Assembly: GCA_945888515.1 (NCBI GenBank)
Contig: CAMDAD010000011.1
Span: forward strand, 1-64,000
Direction of reading: 5' to 3'
Length of the DNA stretch: 64,000 nucleotides
From: Akkermansia muciniphila
GTDB taxonomy: Bacteria > Verrucomicrobiota > Verrucomicrobiia > Verrucomicrobiales > Akkermansiaceae
The position numbers and the translations under genes are program-made. The notes under the pieces were generated by a model. It was not told where the DNA came from. It did no database searches and saw only the letters and a program-made list of their open reading frames with translations. Shown one piece after another: positions 26,041 through 35,273 of the stretch (position 1 is its first letter; each line of letters starts with the position of its first letter).

Positions 26041-27546
26041 ATGATCAAGCGCATGGGAATCATCGTAGGCTTGTTGGTAGCGATCGTGCTACTTCCGGTG
26101 CTATTGCGCAAAGAGTCCGCCACGGCAGCGCCTGCTTCTGCGGATGATCGACTGGTCATTATCACGCCGCACAACGAATCGATACGCAACGAATTTGGCG
26201 AGGCCTTTGCACGGTGGTGGAAGAAGCGCAGCGGACGTTCTGTTTATGTTGATTGGCGCACACCGGGAGGTACGGCGGAGATTCGTAAGGTGCTCGATTC
26301 TGGCTATGCCGCTGCCGATGAGCGCGGTGCCGAGGGCATCGGGATCGATCTCTTTTTCGGCGGAGGCGACTACGAATTCAAAACTCAGCACAAGCCTAAA
26401 AAAGGTGAGAGTCGATTGGTTCGGTTAGAGGTCTTTGATCAACATCCGGAATGGTTTGGGGACTCTGGTATCGTGCAGTATTTTTCTGGTGAGCAGTATT
26501 TTAACGATGAACGAACATGGGTCGCAGCGTGTTTGTCGCAATTCGGAATTTGTTACAACGAGGATGCGTTGCGGCGACTTGGTTTGCCCGTGCCTCAGGG
26601 ATGGGAGGATCTGGGTGATCCGCGATACGCCGGCTATCTCGCACTGGCGGACCCCAGCAAGAGCGGTTCTGTGGCGCGCGCTTTTGAATTGCTCATTCAA
26701 CAGCAAATGCAGATCGCTACAGAGATCGATCCCGTCAGTGAGAATTCTACCATTGCCCGCAATGTCGGTTGGGAGAGGGGGTGGCAGCTCATCATGCGCT
26801 TGTGTGCGAATGCCCGCTATTTCACCGACAGCGCCTCGAAGATCCCGCAGGACGTCGGGCAGGGGGACTCGGTGGCGGGCATGTGCGTGGATTTTTACGG
26901 ACGATCGTTTAGCGATGAATTGAAGCGCCATGATGGCACATCGCGCTTGCGGTGGATCGCCCCGTTGGGCGGCTGTTCTCTTAGTGGCGATCCGATTGCT
27001 GTGATGCGCGGCGCGCCGAACCCTGCGGTGGCGCAGGCATTTGTGGAATTTGTCCTGGCTGATCAGGGGCAGATCTTATGGAATGCCAAGCCTGGCGCAT
27101 CCGACGGGCCGATGTCAAAGGCTCTGCGACGCATGCCAGTTCGTCGTGACATCTACACAACGCAAAATCGTATGCGGTTCAGTGATGGTGAAATCAATCC
27201 TTATGAAGCCACGGGAAATTTTGTCTACAAACCAGAACTGACAGGTAAGGCGTTTGGCACGATCCGTGCCTTGGTGAGAATTGTGGGAATTGATTCACAC
27301 GAGGAAATGAAAAGCGCGTGGAAAGTCTTGCGCGAGGCGAATTTTCCCGAGGAAGCGATGAAGGTGTTTTTTGATGTTTCGGCTTTGGACTATCAACGCA
27401 TGAAGGATGGCGACCCATTGCTTGGGTCTGCCGATGCGCTAGATTCCGCCGCCCGCGCCTCGGAGCTCGGAGCGCATTTTCGTGCCCAATACCAAAGGGC
27501 CGAAGCCATGGCTCGTGAGGTGATAGTGAAAGGAGGAACTCCATGA
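26041..27546 (+). CDS. ABC importer extracellular solute-binding protein
   Basis: A 501-residue protein with an N-terminal membrane anchor or signal (residues 5-22, GIIVGLLVAIVLLPVLL) and a periplasmic-binding-protein fold of the FbpA/AfuA type: VIITPHNESIRNEFGEAF near 46-63, VYVDWRTPGGTAEI, FGICYNEDALRRLGLPVP, WEDLGDPRY and LADPSKSGS near 210-220. The length is well above the ~340 of typical FbpA because of an insert after residue ~100 (FFGGGDYEF) and a C-terminal extension of about 100 residues. It lies between ATPase and permease; the stop overlaps the permease ATG (ATGA). Iron is the likeliest substrate by family, but phosphonate-, thiamine- or sugar-phosphate-binding relatives exist. Confidence 0.85.
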   Translation: MIKRMGIIVGLLVAIVLLPVLLRKESATAAPASADDRLVIITPHNESIRNEFGEAFARWWKKRSGRSVYVDWRTPGGTAEIRKVLDSGYAAADERGAEGIGIDLFFGGGDYEFKTQHKPKKGESRLVRLEVFDQHPEWFGDSGIVQYFSGEQYFNDERTWVAACLSQFGICYNEDALRRLGLPVPQGWEDLGDPRYAGYLALADPSKSGSVARAFELLIQQQMQIATEIDPVSENSTIARNVGWERGWQLIMRLCANARYFTDSASKIPQDVGQGDSVAGMCVDFYGRSFSDELKRHDGTSRLRWIAPLGGCSLSGDPIAVMRGAPNPAVAQAFVEFVLADQGQILWNAKPGASDGPMSKALRRMPVRRDIYTTQNRMRFSDGEINPYEATGNFVYKPELTGKAFGTIRALVRIVGIDSHEEMKSAWKVLREANFPEEAMKVFFDVSALDYQRMKDGDPLLGSADALDSAARASELGAHFRAQYQRAEAMAREVIVKGGTP

Positions 27547-29237
27547 GAAAAGGCTACGCATGGACCATCATGGTTGCGGTCTTCGTTTTGTTTTCGGTCT
27601 TTTTCATCTATCCGGCTTTCACTATCGTAGGGGAAGCCTTTGGAAAAAAAGGCGGCGGCTTTACGTTTGCCTACATCACCGCGGTATTTCGCGATCCGGT
27701 GTATCTGGAGGGATTGTGGAATGCGTTTGCGCTCGGCATCGTCAGCACGGCAGCGACTTTGTTGATTGCTTTTCCGTTGGCCTTGTTTTCCCACCGTTAT
27801 GATTTTGTCGGGAAAAAATGGCTGAGTGTGCTGGTATTGGTGCCGCTGATTCTCCCACCCTTCGTAGGTGCCGTGGGAGTCAAGGAAATGTTAGGAGTTG
27901 ATGGCGCGCTGAACGCTTTTCTGATCGATCTGGGCTGGATGGAAGCCGCGCGACCCTATGACTGGCTTGCGAACGGGCGCTTCACGGGCATCGTAATGAT
28001 GAATGCGTTGCATCTCTATCCGATTCTCTACATGAACATCGCGGCGGCTTTATCGAACCTCGATCCAGCGATGGAGCAAGCCGCACAGAATCTCGGTTGC
28101 CCACCGTGGCGTCGGTTTTGGAAAATCACCTTTCCGCTCACGCTACCCGGCGTGTTTGCCGGAGCCTCTATCGTCTTTATCTGGGCCTTCACCGAATTAG
28201 GAGTACCTCTCGTGTTCGACTACGCCCGCGTCGCACCGGTGCAGGTCTATGACGGCATCAAGGACCTAGGCGGCAATCCCTTGCCCTATGCGATCGTCGC
28301 GATCATGCTGGTTATTTCGGCTTTGGTCTTTGCCGTATCGAAGTTGGTGCTCGGTCGCTCGCCGCTGGGCACGGCACCGCGTCCGAAAGGTCGGAGCCAT
28401 CAGGTTGTGTTATCGGGTGCAAAATCATGGCTACTGTGCGGCGTTTTTTTGGTTGTATTTCTTTTTGCCTCCGTGCCCCACCTGGGAGTGATATTCCTAT
28501 CGGTTTCTACTGATTGGTATCAAACCATCTTGCCTAGCGAGTTGACCATGCGTCACTACGACGAGGCGCTCGGAAATTCCTTGGTCGTGCCCTCGATTCA
28601 GAACAGCTTGTTTTATGCATCGATGGCGACCGTGATCGATTTGTTGCTAGGCATCTCGATTGCCTGGGTGGTGGTTCGGAGTAAAATCCAAGGTCGAGCC
28701 CTGCTCGATTCGTTGGTGATGCTTCCCTTGGCCGTTCCGGGCTTGGTGATGGCGTTCGGCTACCTGGCGCTCTCGCAGCCTGGCAAGCCGTTTGCGTTTA
28801 TGATCGGTGCCGATGGCAATCCAGCGTTGTTGTTGATCGTGGCGTATGCGTTTCGTCGGCTACCTTACGTTGTTCGCTCCGCCGTGGCGGGCCTGCAGCA
28901 GAGCAATCCTGTGCTGGAGGAGGCGGCTCGCTCCATGGGTGCCACGCCAGTGAGGACCTTGCGGAAAATCGCATTGCCCTTGATCGGAGCAAACCTCGCT
29001 GCCGGAGCGATTCTTGCCTTCGCCTTTGCCATGCTGGAAGTGAGCGATAGCCTCATTCTGGCGCAGCAAACCGAGCATTATCCCATCACTAAAGCGATCT
29101 ATACTTTGCTGAGCACCTTGGGCAATGGCGTTCAACTGGCGGCCGCTCTCGGCTTCTGGGCGATGGTGTTTCTCTCGGTGGCCATCATCGGTGCGGCGGT
29201 GATCGGCGGAAAGCGCGGTGGCTTGTTCAAGGTCTGA
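27543..29237 (+). CDS. ABC importer permease with two fused MetI-type domains (FbpB-like)
   Basis: A 564-residue inner-membrane permease with about 12 helices in two repeated halves. Each half has the EAA loop that docks the ATPase: EQAAQNLGCPPWRRFWKI followed by FPLTLPG in the first, and EEAARSMGATPVRTLRKIAL in the second. Fusion of both halves is normal for FbpB/AfuB iron(III) permeases. Translation is coupled to the binding protein by a 4-base overlap at 27543. The operon ends here; no obvious terminator follows in the next 240 bases. Confidence 0.92.
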   Translation: MRKGYAWTIMVAVFVLFSVFFIYPAFTIVGEAFGKKGGGFTFAYITAVFRDPVYLEGLWNAFALGIVSTAATLLIAFPLALFSHRYDFVGKKWLSVLVLVPLILPPFVGAVGVKEMLGVDGALNAFLIDLGWMEAARPYDWLANGRFTGIVMMNALHLYPILYMNIAAALSNLDPAMEQAAQNLGCPPWRRFWKITFPLTLPGVFAGASIVFIWAFTELGVPLVFDYARVAPVQVYDGIKDLGGNPLPYAIVAIMLVISALVFAVSKLVLGRSPLGTAPRPKGRSHQVVLSGAKSWLLCGVFLVVFLFASVPHLGVIFLSVSTDWYQTILPSELTMRHYDEALGNSLVVPSIQNSLFYASMATVIDLLLGISIAWVVVRSKIQGRALLDSLVMLPLAVPGLVMAFGYLALSQPGKPFAFMIGADGNPALLLIVAYAFRRLPYVVRSAVAGLQQSNPVLEEAARSMGATPVRTLRKIALPLIGANLAAGAILAFAFAMLEVSDSLILAQQTEHYPITKAIYTLLSTLGNGVQLAAALGFWAMVFLSVAIIGAAVIGGKRGGLFKV

Positions 29238-29480
29238 TGGATTGTTCTTGCTGATTTATTATGCCAAGCAGACGCGGGTCATTTTGATAGTCTCGCAGAA
29301 AATCCGAGTCGATTGCTAATAGGTTCTGTGGTGGTGATTTGCTCGCTCTGGGCTGTGCAGCGTGACTGTCTGCTGAAGCGTGAAATTTTTCGAATTGGTT
29401 CTTCATAGTTGGGAATTTCTATGCTATGGAACTTGTCCCGCAGGGAACTTTCAGTGGTTGTTGCGGGCTATGTTGCAGTT

Positions 29481-29837
29481 ATGAGTGATCAAGTAAAAGG
29501 AATCGAGCTAGCTAAGGCCTGTGCTAAGGCAGCTGATGAAATGCAGGCGGAGAACATTCAGGTATGGGATGTGAGAGGTGAGTCAACGATCACGGATTTT
29601 GTCGTCCTCTGTTCTGGATCCTCCATGCCGCACCTCCGCGCCATCATGCGTGATGTCGCTGGCCATGTGATCGATTGGCACAACGTGCGTCCTATCCTGT
29701 CCGAGGGCAATGCGGACAGTCGCTGGGTGGTTCTCGATTACATCGATGTCATGGTGCACATTCTTCATACGGAAATGCGTGAGTATTATAACCTCGAGTC
29801 CCTGTGGGCCAAGGCGAAGGCGGTCGAGTGGAAGTGA
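29481..29837 (+). CDS. rsfS: Ribosomal silencing factor RsfS
   Basis: A 118-residue RsfS/Iojap protein. It binds ribosomal protein uL14 and blocks joining of the subunits when nutrients are short. Typical features: A-K-A-A-D-E-M at the start, then VWDVRGESTITDFVVLCSGSS, the core beta-strand and turn of the family, and SRWVVLDYIDVMVHI (LDYIDVMVHIL is close to the diagnostic LDYGDVVVHIF). ATG 29481 (MSDQVKGIE) fits family length; the frame is open to 29409 but that part is not conserved. It is usually next to nadD, which is absent here. It converges on pdxH. Confidence 0.92.
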   Translation: MSDQVKGIELAKACAKAADEMQAENIQVWDVRGESTITDFVVLCSGSSMPHLRAIMRDVAGHVIDWHNVRPILSEGNADSRWVVLDYIDVMVHILHTEMREYYNLESLWAKAKAVEWK

Positions 29838-29873
29838 TGAGTCAGCAGTGATCCGCGATCAGTGCTTTGGAGA

Positions 29874-30509
29874 CTAGGGACTCAGTCGTTCGATACTCCA
29901 GTTTTCTTCGCCTTTGGTGTAGAGAAAGCGATCGTGAATGCGGGCGGGGCCGCCTTGCCAAAATTCGATCGTTTCTGGCACCACGCGGAAGCCGCCCCAG
30001 AAGGAGGGTAGGGGAATTTCGCCATGTTTGAATTTTTCGCCAATCTCGTGCAGTTTTTGCATGAGTAACTTCCGCGAGCTGATGACCGAACTTTGCTGCG
30101 ATACCCACGCGCCGAGCTGTGATTCGCGAGGGCGTGAGGTGAAATACTTGAGCGATTCGGCGGTGGAGATTTTTTCCGCGCGTCCTTGGATGATGACTTG
30201 TCGCTCCAGTGTGATCCACGGGAACAACAGGCAGACCTGTGGATTTTGTTCGATCTGCCTGGCCTTGCGGCTTTCGTAGTTGGTGAAAAATACGAAGCCC
30301 TCTGGATCGAAATATTTCAGCAATACGGTTCGTTGCAAAGGCATACCGCGCTCATCGACGGTAGCGAGCGTCATAGCGTTTGGTTCATGCACTTGCAACT
30401 CGATAGCTTGCTGGAGCCAGCGGGTGAACTGCTGGAGGGGGCAGTCATCTAGGTCATTGCGATGCAGTCCTACGGCAGAATATTCTTTGCGAAAGTCAGA
30501 AAGATCCAT
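29874..30509 (-). CDS. pdxH: Pyridoxamine/pyridoxine 5'-phosphate oxidase
   Basis: An FMN enzyme that oxidises pyridoxine or pyridoxamine phosphate to pyridoxal 5'-phosphate. It has 211 residues, the normal size. Conserved blocks are AMTLATVDERGMPLQRTVLLK (FMN-binding start), FFTNYESRKARQI, SRPRESQLGAWVSQQS near 124-139, PSFWGGFRVVPETIEFWQG near 168-186, and the closing RIHDRF...W...RLSP. Single gene on the minus strand, downstream of dapL by about 85 bases and possibly read with it; dapL itself needs PLP, a loose functional link. Confidence 0.95.
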   Translation of the reverse strand: MDLSDFRKEYSAVGLHRNDLDDCPLQQFTRWLQQAIELQVHEPNAMTLATVDERGMPLQRTVLLKYFDPEGFVFFTNYESRKARQIEQNPQVCLLFPWITLERQVIIQGRAEKISTAESLKYFTSRPRESQLGAWVSQQSSVISSRKLLMQKLHEIGEKFKHGEIPLPSFWGGFRVVPETIEFWQGGPARIHDRFLYTKGEENWSIERLSP

Positions 30510-30593
30510 GGTCTAGCGTGATCATAGCACGGGTTTGATCCGTGTCGAACGGGAATCACTCGATGTCTTCGCAGAGGCAGTGTCGTCTCTCAC

Positions 30594-31826
30594 TCATGCC
30601 AGTAGCGCCCCGATGCGACGGCAGACTTCCTCGACATTTTCGCGCGAGTTAAAAGCGGAAATCCGGAACCAGCCCTCGCCCGCTGCGCCGAAGCCAGAAC
30701 CGGGAGTGATGACGACTTGGGCATCGTGCAGCATGGCATCGAACATTTCCCAAGATGTCTTGCCAGCGGGGCAACCGACCCAGACGTAGGGAGCGTTTTG
30801 CCCGCCAAAAACCGTGAGTCCGGCTTTTTGGCAAGCATCGCGAAGCAGAGTAGCATTGCCCATGTAGTGTTTGATCAAGGCGGCGACTTGCTCTTTTCCT
30901 TCGGGGCTGAAAAGCGCAGCGGCGGCCTTTTGCACGGGGTAGCTGGCTCCGTTGAATTTGGTGCTGTGGCGGCGCGACCACAATTGATGCAGTGGCACTT
31001 TGTTGCCATCGGTGGTGGAGCCCATCAAGGTTTTCGGGATTACCGTATAGGCGCAGCGCACGCCGGTGAAGCCGCCGTGTTTCGAAAAAGAACGAAACTC
31101 CATAGCACACTCATGGGCTCCGGGGATTTCGTAAATAGAGCGAGGCACATTTGAATCCTGTACGAAGGCCTCGTAGGCGGAGTCGAATAAAATGATCGTA
31201 TCATTTGCTAATGCGTAGTTGACCCATGCGGTGAGTTGCTCGCGTGTGGCAACAGCTCCGGTGGGGTTGTTTGGGAAGCAGAGATAGACGAGATCGACCC
31301 TCTCCGCAGGAGGTGCAGCCACGAAGCCATTCGCGGCATCGCAACGCAAATAGACCAAACCCGCGTAGGCACCTTTTTCATCGGCATCGCCGGTATTGCC
31401 AGCCATGACGTTGGTATCGACATACACAGGATAGACGGGATCGGTGATGGCAATGCGATTGCCTTTGCCAAAAATATCGAGAATGTTTCCGGTGTCGCAC
31501 TTCGAACCATCTGAGATGAAAATTTCTTCGGCGCTGATGTTGAGGCCTGCGTATTGGTGTTCAGCTACGGCTTCGCGCAGAAAGGCATAGCCTTGCTCTG
31601 GGCCGTAGCCTTTGAAGCTACTGCGGTGTGCCAGCTCATCCACGCCTTCGTGCATGGCCTTGATGGCGGCAGGTGGCAATGCTTCGGTGACGTCGCCGAT
31701 GCCGCAACGGATCAAACGCGCCGCTTTCTCAGGGTTTTGCTGTTGAAATGCTGTCACGCGACGACCGATTTCAGGAAACAGATAACCCGCCTTCAGTTTG
31801 AGGAAATTTTCATTGATGAGCGCCAT
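30594..31826 (-). CDS. dapL: LL-diaminopimelate aminotransferase
   Basis: Converts tetrahydrodipicolinate directly to LL-diaminopimelate with glutamate as amino donor, the short lysine/cell-wall route known from plants, chlamydiae and other PVC bacteria. The 410 residues match the family length. Features: [20 protein letters not shown] at the start, [52 protein letters not shown], and the PLP lysine in [18 protein letters not shown] 31826 (MALINEN) is chosen; the frame runs to 31928 with non-conserved residues. Presence of this enzyme supports a verrucomicrobial or related host. Confidence 0.96.
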   Translation of the reverse strand: MALINENFLKLKAGYLFPEIGRRVTAFQQQNPEKAARLIRCGIGDVTEALPPAAIKAMHEGVDELAHRSSFKGYGPEQGYAFLREAVAEHQYAGLNISAEEIFISDGSKCDTGNILDIFGKGNRIAITDPVYPVYVDTNVMAGNTGDADEKGAYAGLVYLRCDAANGFVAAPPAERVDLVYLCFPNNPTGAVATREQLTAWVNYALANDTIILFDSAYEAFVQDSNVPRSIYEIPGAHECAMEFRSFSKHGGFTGVRCAYTVIPKTLMGSTTDGNKVPLHQLWSRRHSTKFNGASYPVQKAAAALFSPEGKEQVAALIKHYMGNATLLRDACQKAGLTVFGGQNAPYVWVGCPAGKTSWEMFDAMLHDAQVVITPGSGFGAAGEGWFRISAFNSRENVEEVCRRIGALLA

Positions 31827-32097
31827 GGCGGTGCAGGCATAGAGAAGGATGCCATCGCTGACAAGTGAGAAATGCGTTCCCGCGCGATGATCGAGCAAAT
31901 CATCGTAGGATCGCCCATACGCGATCAAAGCCTACACCTGCCGAAGAGGAGAGAGCTCATTTTTTACACTGGTGAAACAATGTGAACAGTCGTGCGGAGT
32001 GTGCCTCAAGGTCTCACTTGCATGGCCACGCAAAATCGATTCTGTAAAATGATTCAAGGCATTCAGTTGAAGTAGCTAGTTGTGGCTTACTTTTCTG

Positions 32098-32230
32098 TTA
32101 GTTTTGTGGTTTGAGGTAGGATTTCCCCGATTCCCGGGCATTGGAGGTTCTGAGTTTCCGGCGGGGCGCTTCGGGTAGATCGAAGACGGTGAAGCCTTCG
32201 GGGAAGTTTCTCATCAGCAGGTAGCGCGGA
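32098..32230 (-). pseudogene. IS256-family transposase remnant with internal deletion
   Basis: A minus-strand frame ending in TAA (32100-32098) reads LMRNFPEGFTVFDLPEAPR, RKLRTSN and then RESGKSYLKPQN. 'PEGxTVFxLPExHRRRLRTSN' is the start of the conserved C-terminal part of IS256/mutator transposases, and the last residues resemble the very end of such proteins (E-S-G-K-x-Y-L). About 50 residues that normally lie between (E-R-x-N-x-E-I-R-R-R-T and F-P-N) are missing. Only the tail of the gene remains. Confidence 0.5.
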
Positions 32231-32357
32231 GAAAGCTTTAGGGATCATGGGATGAGACCGGTATCTCACTCATTCGGTGCGTGGTTTTTTTGAATGGGAC
32301 GATTTCCTAGAGTCTTGCCGCCGAGCGAACGTGCTTCGCATCGGAGGTGCGGCATGT

Positions 32358-32392
32358 AAAAAAATACCTCGCATGAGCTAGTCATGCGAGGT
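32358..32392 (-). terminator. Rho-independent terminator of the protease-like operon
   Basis: A perfect 11-bp stem, ACCTCGCATGA (32366-32376) with TCATGCGAGGT (32382-32392), and a 5-base loop. On the minus strand it is followed after one base by seven T. It lies 20 bases behind the stop at 32412, closing transcription of the two genes above it. Confidence 0.9.
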
Positions 32393-32411
32393 GTTTTGAG
32401 GGACCATGTGA

Positions 32412-33164
32412 TTATTTGACCTGGGAAGCGCTTTCGACGATGTCGGCAGCGGGAAGCAGGACCGATGAGCCGGTGAGATTGGCTTCTCCCGAATTTTTTG
32501 AACTGAGGCGGTTGATGCCGATGCCGAGGAATTTTCCTGCTTCATTGAAGACAGGCATGCCGGTGGCTGGCGTGGTGATTTTGCCGAACGTGCGTGGCTT
32601 TTTGATCACGGATATCACTTCGCTGGTGACGACCATGGGCTCGCGGTTCAAGTCCTTGCCCATGCGACCGAGGACGATGACATCATCGAGCATGCCGATG
32701 GGAGCGGAGTTTTTTGCGTCGATGGGTTTGAAGTGATCAGCCTTCTTCTCAGGCTTCAGAAAGATTAGATCGAGGTCGGTATCTTTGAGGGCTACTTTGG
32801 CATCGGTTTCGGTGCCATCGGGCATGATGATTTTGACTTCCTTGATGTCCGACTTGGCGCTGATGGTGACGGGACCGTTCTGCGTATTGACGGTGCGGCC
32901 GTCCATGGCGTTCGCGAGGTCGAGCGTGCTGAGAGGTGCTACGATTAGACCTTCCTTGCTGAGAACGGTGCCGATGATTTCGACCTTTTTTTCCTCCTTT
33001 TGTGTGGGGTTACTGCCCGCGGTAAGTTCGATGTTTACGACGGCGCTGATGAAAAGCGTGGAGTCCTTATGAGCGGCGCTGAGGGCGTTGGCTTTTTCTT
33101 TGAGGGGACCCGAAGCTGCGGCGAGGGGTAGTGTGAGTGCGGCGAGTATGCTGATGGTTTTCAT
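32412..33164 (-). CDS. Secreted HtrA-like pseudoprotease
   Basis: A 250-residue exported protein (signal peptide MKTISILAALTLPLAAASG) with the trypsin-like fold of its neighbour but without a working catalytic triad. Aligning by eye, the neighbour's GYILTNHHVA corresponds to GLIVAPLSTL here, so His is replaced by Ser (residue 79); the Asp is kept (DLIFLK, D132); and GNSGGPLVN corresponds to PATGMPVFN, so the nucleophile Ser is replaced by Thr (201). There is no PDZ domain. It lies 24 bases behind the HtrA-like gene and ends at a strong terminator, so the two form an operon. A regulatory or decoy role beside the active protease is a reasonable inference; a structural role is also possible. Confidence 0.75.
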   Translation of the reverse strand: MKTISILAALTLPLAAASGPLKEKANALSAAHKDSTLFISAVVNIELTAGSNPTQKEEKKVEIIGTVLSKEGLIVAPLSTLDLANAMDGRTVNTQNGPVTISAKSDIKEVKIIMPDGTETDAKVALKDTDLDLIFLKPEKKADHFKPIDAKNSAPIGMLDDVIVLGRMGKDLNREPMVVTSEVISVIKKPRTFGKITTPATGMPVFNEAGKFLGIGINRLSSKNSGEANLTGSSVLLPAADIVESASQVK

Positions 33165-33188
33165 GATGTTAGTGGTGAGTGGGTGAGA

Positions 33189-35207
33189 TTACCAGGTGGG
33201 TTCCAGTTCGATCAGACGGGTGGTGATACCGCGACGAATGAAGAGAGTGATGTGGCTGGGTTTTTGCTTGTTGATTTCCTGCATCAAGGACTTGAGAGTT
33301 TCAATCGAATCAACAGGCTTGCCATTGATCGAGCGGAGGATATCACGATGTTGCAAACCTCCGAGCGCTGCCCAGCCCGCATTGGTGACCCCAGTGATGA
33401 GAACTCCCTTTTCCGACTCATCGGATTTATCGCGCAAGCGGTCTTCCTTACCGACATCGCGCGCGTTGAACTCGAGTGTTTCACATTTGTATTCCTGGAG
33501 TTCTGAGGTGCTTGCGGGGGCGCGCTCTAGCGGCACTTTGATGCTCAGGGATTCGTTATTGCGACGCAAAGACAGTGTAATTTCACTACTGATACTCATT
33601 TGACGAATGGCTTCTGCGAGCACATCCGCATGTTCTGGGCGTGTGGCGTTAATTTCCTCTCCATCGAGTTTCAATAGCAAATCGCCCTCTTTGAGACCGG
33701 CTTTTTCGGCATGGCTGTTAGGATAAACGCCTGTCACGCGCATGCCTTTTTGTCCAGGGATGCCGAGGGCTTCGGCTAGGTCGGAGGAGATGACCTGTGT
33801 GGAAACGCCGAGCCAGGCTTTGCGCGCCAGTGCGGCAGGGTCTTCGTCTGGCTCGATACCAATTTTAATGACTGTGAGGTAGCTTTTTCCATCGATTTCA
33901 TAAGCGACCAGAGTGGCAACAGGCTCCTTGGCATCCTTGGTGATTTTTGCCGTAACTTCCTGCAAGTCATCGATGTTGTGAATCGGGGTGTCATTGACTT
34001 TTAGAATCAGGCTGCCAGCGGAGGGCGCGGGCTTGGCTGCGGCGGTCGGTCCGCCAGCGCGTATGCTTTTAATGACGATCGCATTGGCATCCGCACGGCT
34101 CATTTCCTTGGCTTGTAACTTCGTCATGTTACGGGCGGTGATGCCCCAGGAGAGAAATTCCTTTTCTCGTGGTTGCATGGGTTCGCGTTCCTCGGTCAAA
34201 ACATTCCACGTCATTGGTGCGCCATTGCGCGTGCCTTTGATGGTGAGTGTGGAGCCGACGGGAGACTCGAGGATGATACGGTTGAAAATCGGCATATCCT
34301 CCGGAGCGCGTGCGGCGGGGATTTTCCTGTCATTGATAGATGCAATGATATCACCTGCGACCATACCAGCCTTAGCAGCAGGGGAAGCGGCGAGGGTGCC
34401 AGAGACGAGAATGCCGTTGCTGTCATGATTGGTCTTGAGCAGGGGTTGGACGGAGAGGCCGATGGTGCTGCGTTTGATTTTACCGTCCTTGATCAGAGCT
34501 TCTGCAATGTTTTTTGCCAGATTGGCAGGGATGGCACCGCCGAGCGAGCCGATACCGACTTCGTTCACGCCGATGATTTCGCCTGTGAGGTTGACGAGGG
34601 GCCCGCCGGAGTTGCCGGGAAAAATCACGGCATCATGACCGATCCAGCGAACCAATTCACCCACGACTTCGCCATCGAGTGAGAGTCCGCCACTGCCGCC
34701 GGGAGCAATCATTTCCGTGTTGGCGACTACACCTTTCGTCACGGATTGCGATAGACCGGCTGGGCTGCCCATGGCGAGCACGACGTCGCCCACTTTGATC
34801 GCGTCCGAGTTACCGAAGCGCGCGACGGGCAAGGTGGCTTTCGGATCGCGGAGATCTGAGCGGTCGATCTTCAAAATGGCGAGGTCAGAGAGAGGATCGG
34901 TTCCGATCAAACTGGCACGGCACTCCTGACGGTCTGCAAGGCGAATCGTCATCCGCGTGGCACGGCCCGCCACGTGGTGGTTGGTAAGTATGTAGCCATC
35001 GGGATGGATGATGGTTCCTGAGCCAGAGCCACGATTTTTCTGCATGCGACCGTCACTGCCGCTTTCGGATACCACATGAATGCGAACTAGGGCAGGATAA
35101 ACGGCATCGAGGGCGGGTTGAATGTCGGAGTCAGTGTCCGCCTTGGTAATCGCCAAACTGATGAAGTAACATAAAATGAGATGATAGAGATGTTTCATGA
35201 ATGGCAT
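33189..35207 (-). CDS. HtrA/Deg-type serine protease with multiple PDZ domains
   Basis: A 672-residue exported protease and probable chaperone for damaged envelope proteins. Signal peptide residues 1-23; trypsin-like domain about 30-230 with triad H78 (TNHHV), D108 (DLAILK) and S200 (GNSGGP). Behind it are PDZ-like domains: about 235-335 (AAKAGMVAGDIIASIND), a divergent one at about 360-440 (GSLILKVNDTPIHNIDDL), about 460-555 (HAEKAGLKEGDLLLKLDG), and about 580-668 (GWAALGGLQHRDILRSING). Ordinary DegP/DegQ have two PDZ domains, so this is a long form. ATG 35207 is used; ATG 35198 is possible. The catalytically dead relative follows after 24 bases. Confidence 0.9.
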   Translation of the reverse strand: MPFMKHLYHLILCYFISLAITKADTDSDIQPALDAVYPALVRIHVVSESGSDGRMQKNRGSGSGTIIHPDGYILTNHHVAGRATRMTIRLADRQECRASLIGTDPLSDLAILKIDRSDLRDPKATLPVARFGNSDAIKVGDVVLAMGSPAGLSQSVTKGVVANTEMIAPGGSGGLSLDGEVVGELVRWIGHDAVIFPGNSGGPLVNLTGEIIGVNEVGIGSLGGAIPANLAKNIAEALIKDGKIKRSTIGLSVQPLLKTNHDSNGILVSGTLAASPAAKAGMVAGDIIASINDRKIPAARAPEDMPIFNRIILESPVGSTLTIKGTRNGAPMTWNVLTEEREPMQPREKEFLSWGITARNMTKLQAKEMSRADANAIVIKSIRAGGPTAAAKPAPSAGSLILKVNDTPIHNIDDLQEVTAKITKDAKEPVATLVAYEIDGKSYLTVIKIGIEPDEDPAALARKAWLGVSTQVISSDLAEALGIPGQKGMRVTGVYPNSHAEKAGLKEGDLLLKLDGEEINATRPEHADVLAEAIRQMSISSEITLSLRRNNESLSIKVPLERAPASTSELQEYKCETLEFNARDVGKEDRLRDKSDESEKGVLITGVTNAGWAALGGLQHRDILRSINGKPVDSIETLKSLMQEINKQKPSHITLFIRRGITTRLIELEPTW

Positions 35208-35273
35208 GGTGAGGTGGCAGAGACGCTAGGGCAGCGACAGAGTGGGTTGCTTTTGTTTGGTTACTTTTGATGC

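Larger units (their letters stand above)
31827..32411. other. Intergenic region between dapL and the protease-like pair
   Basis: Holds the dapL upstream region, an IS256-type transposase scar (32098-32230) and a strong minus-strand terminator (32358-32392). The remainder, about 31930-32095, shows no gene. Confidence 0.5.
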
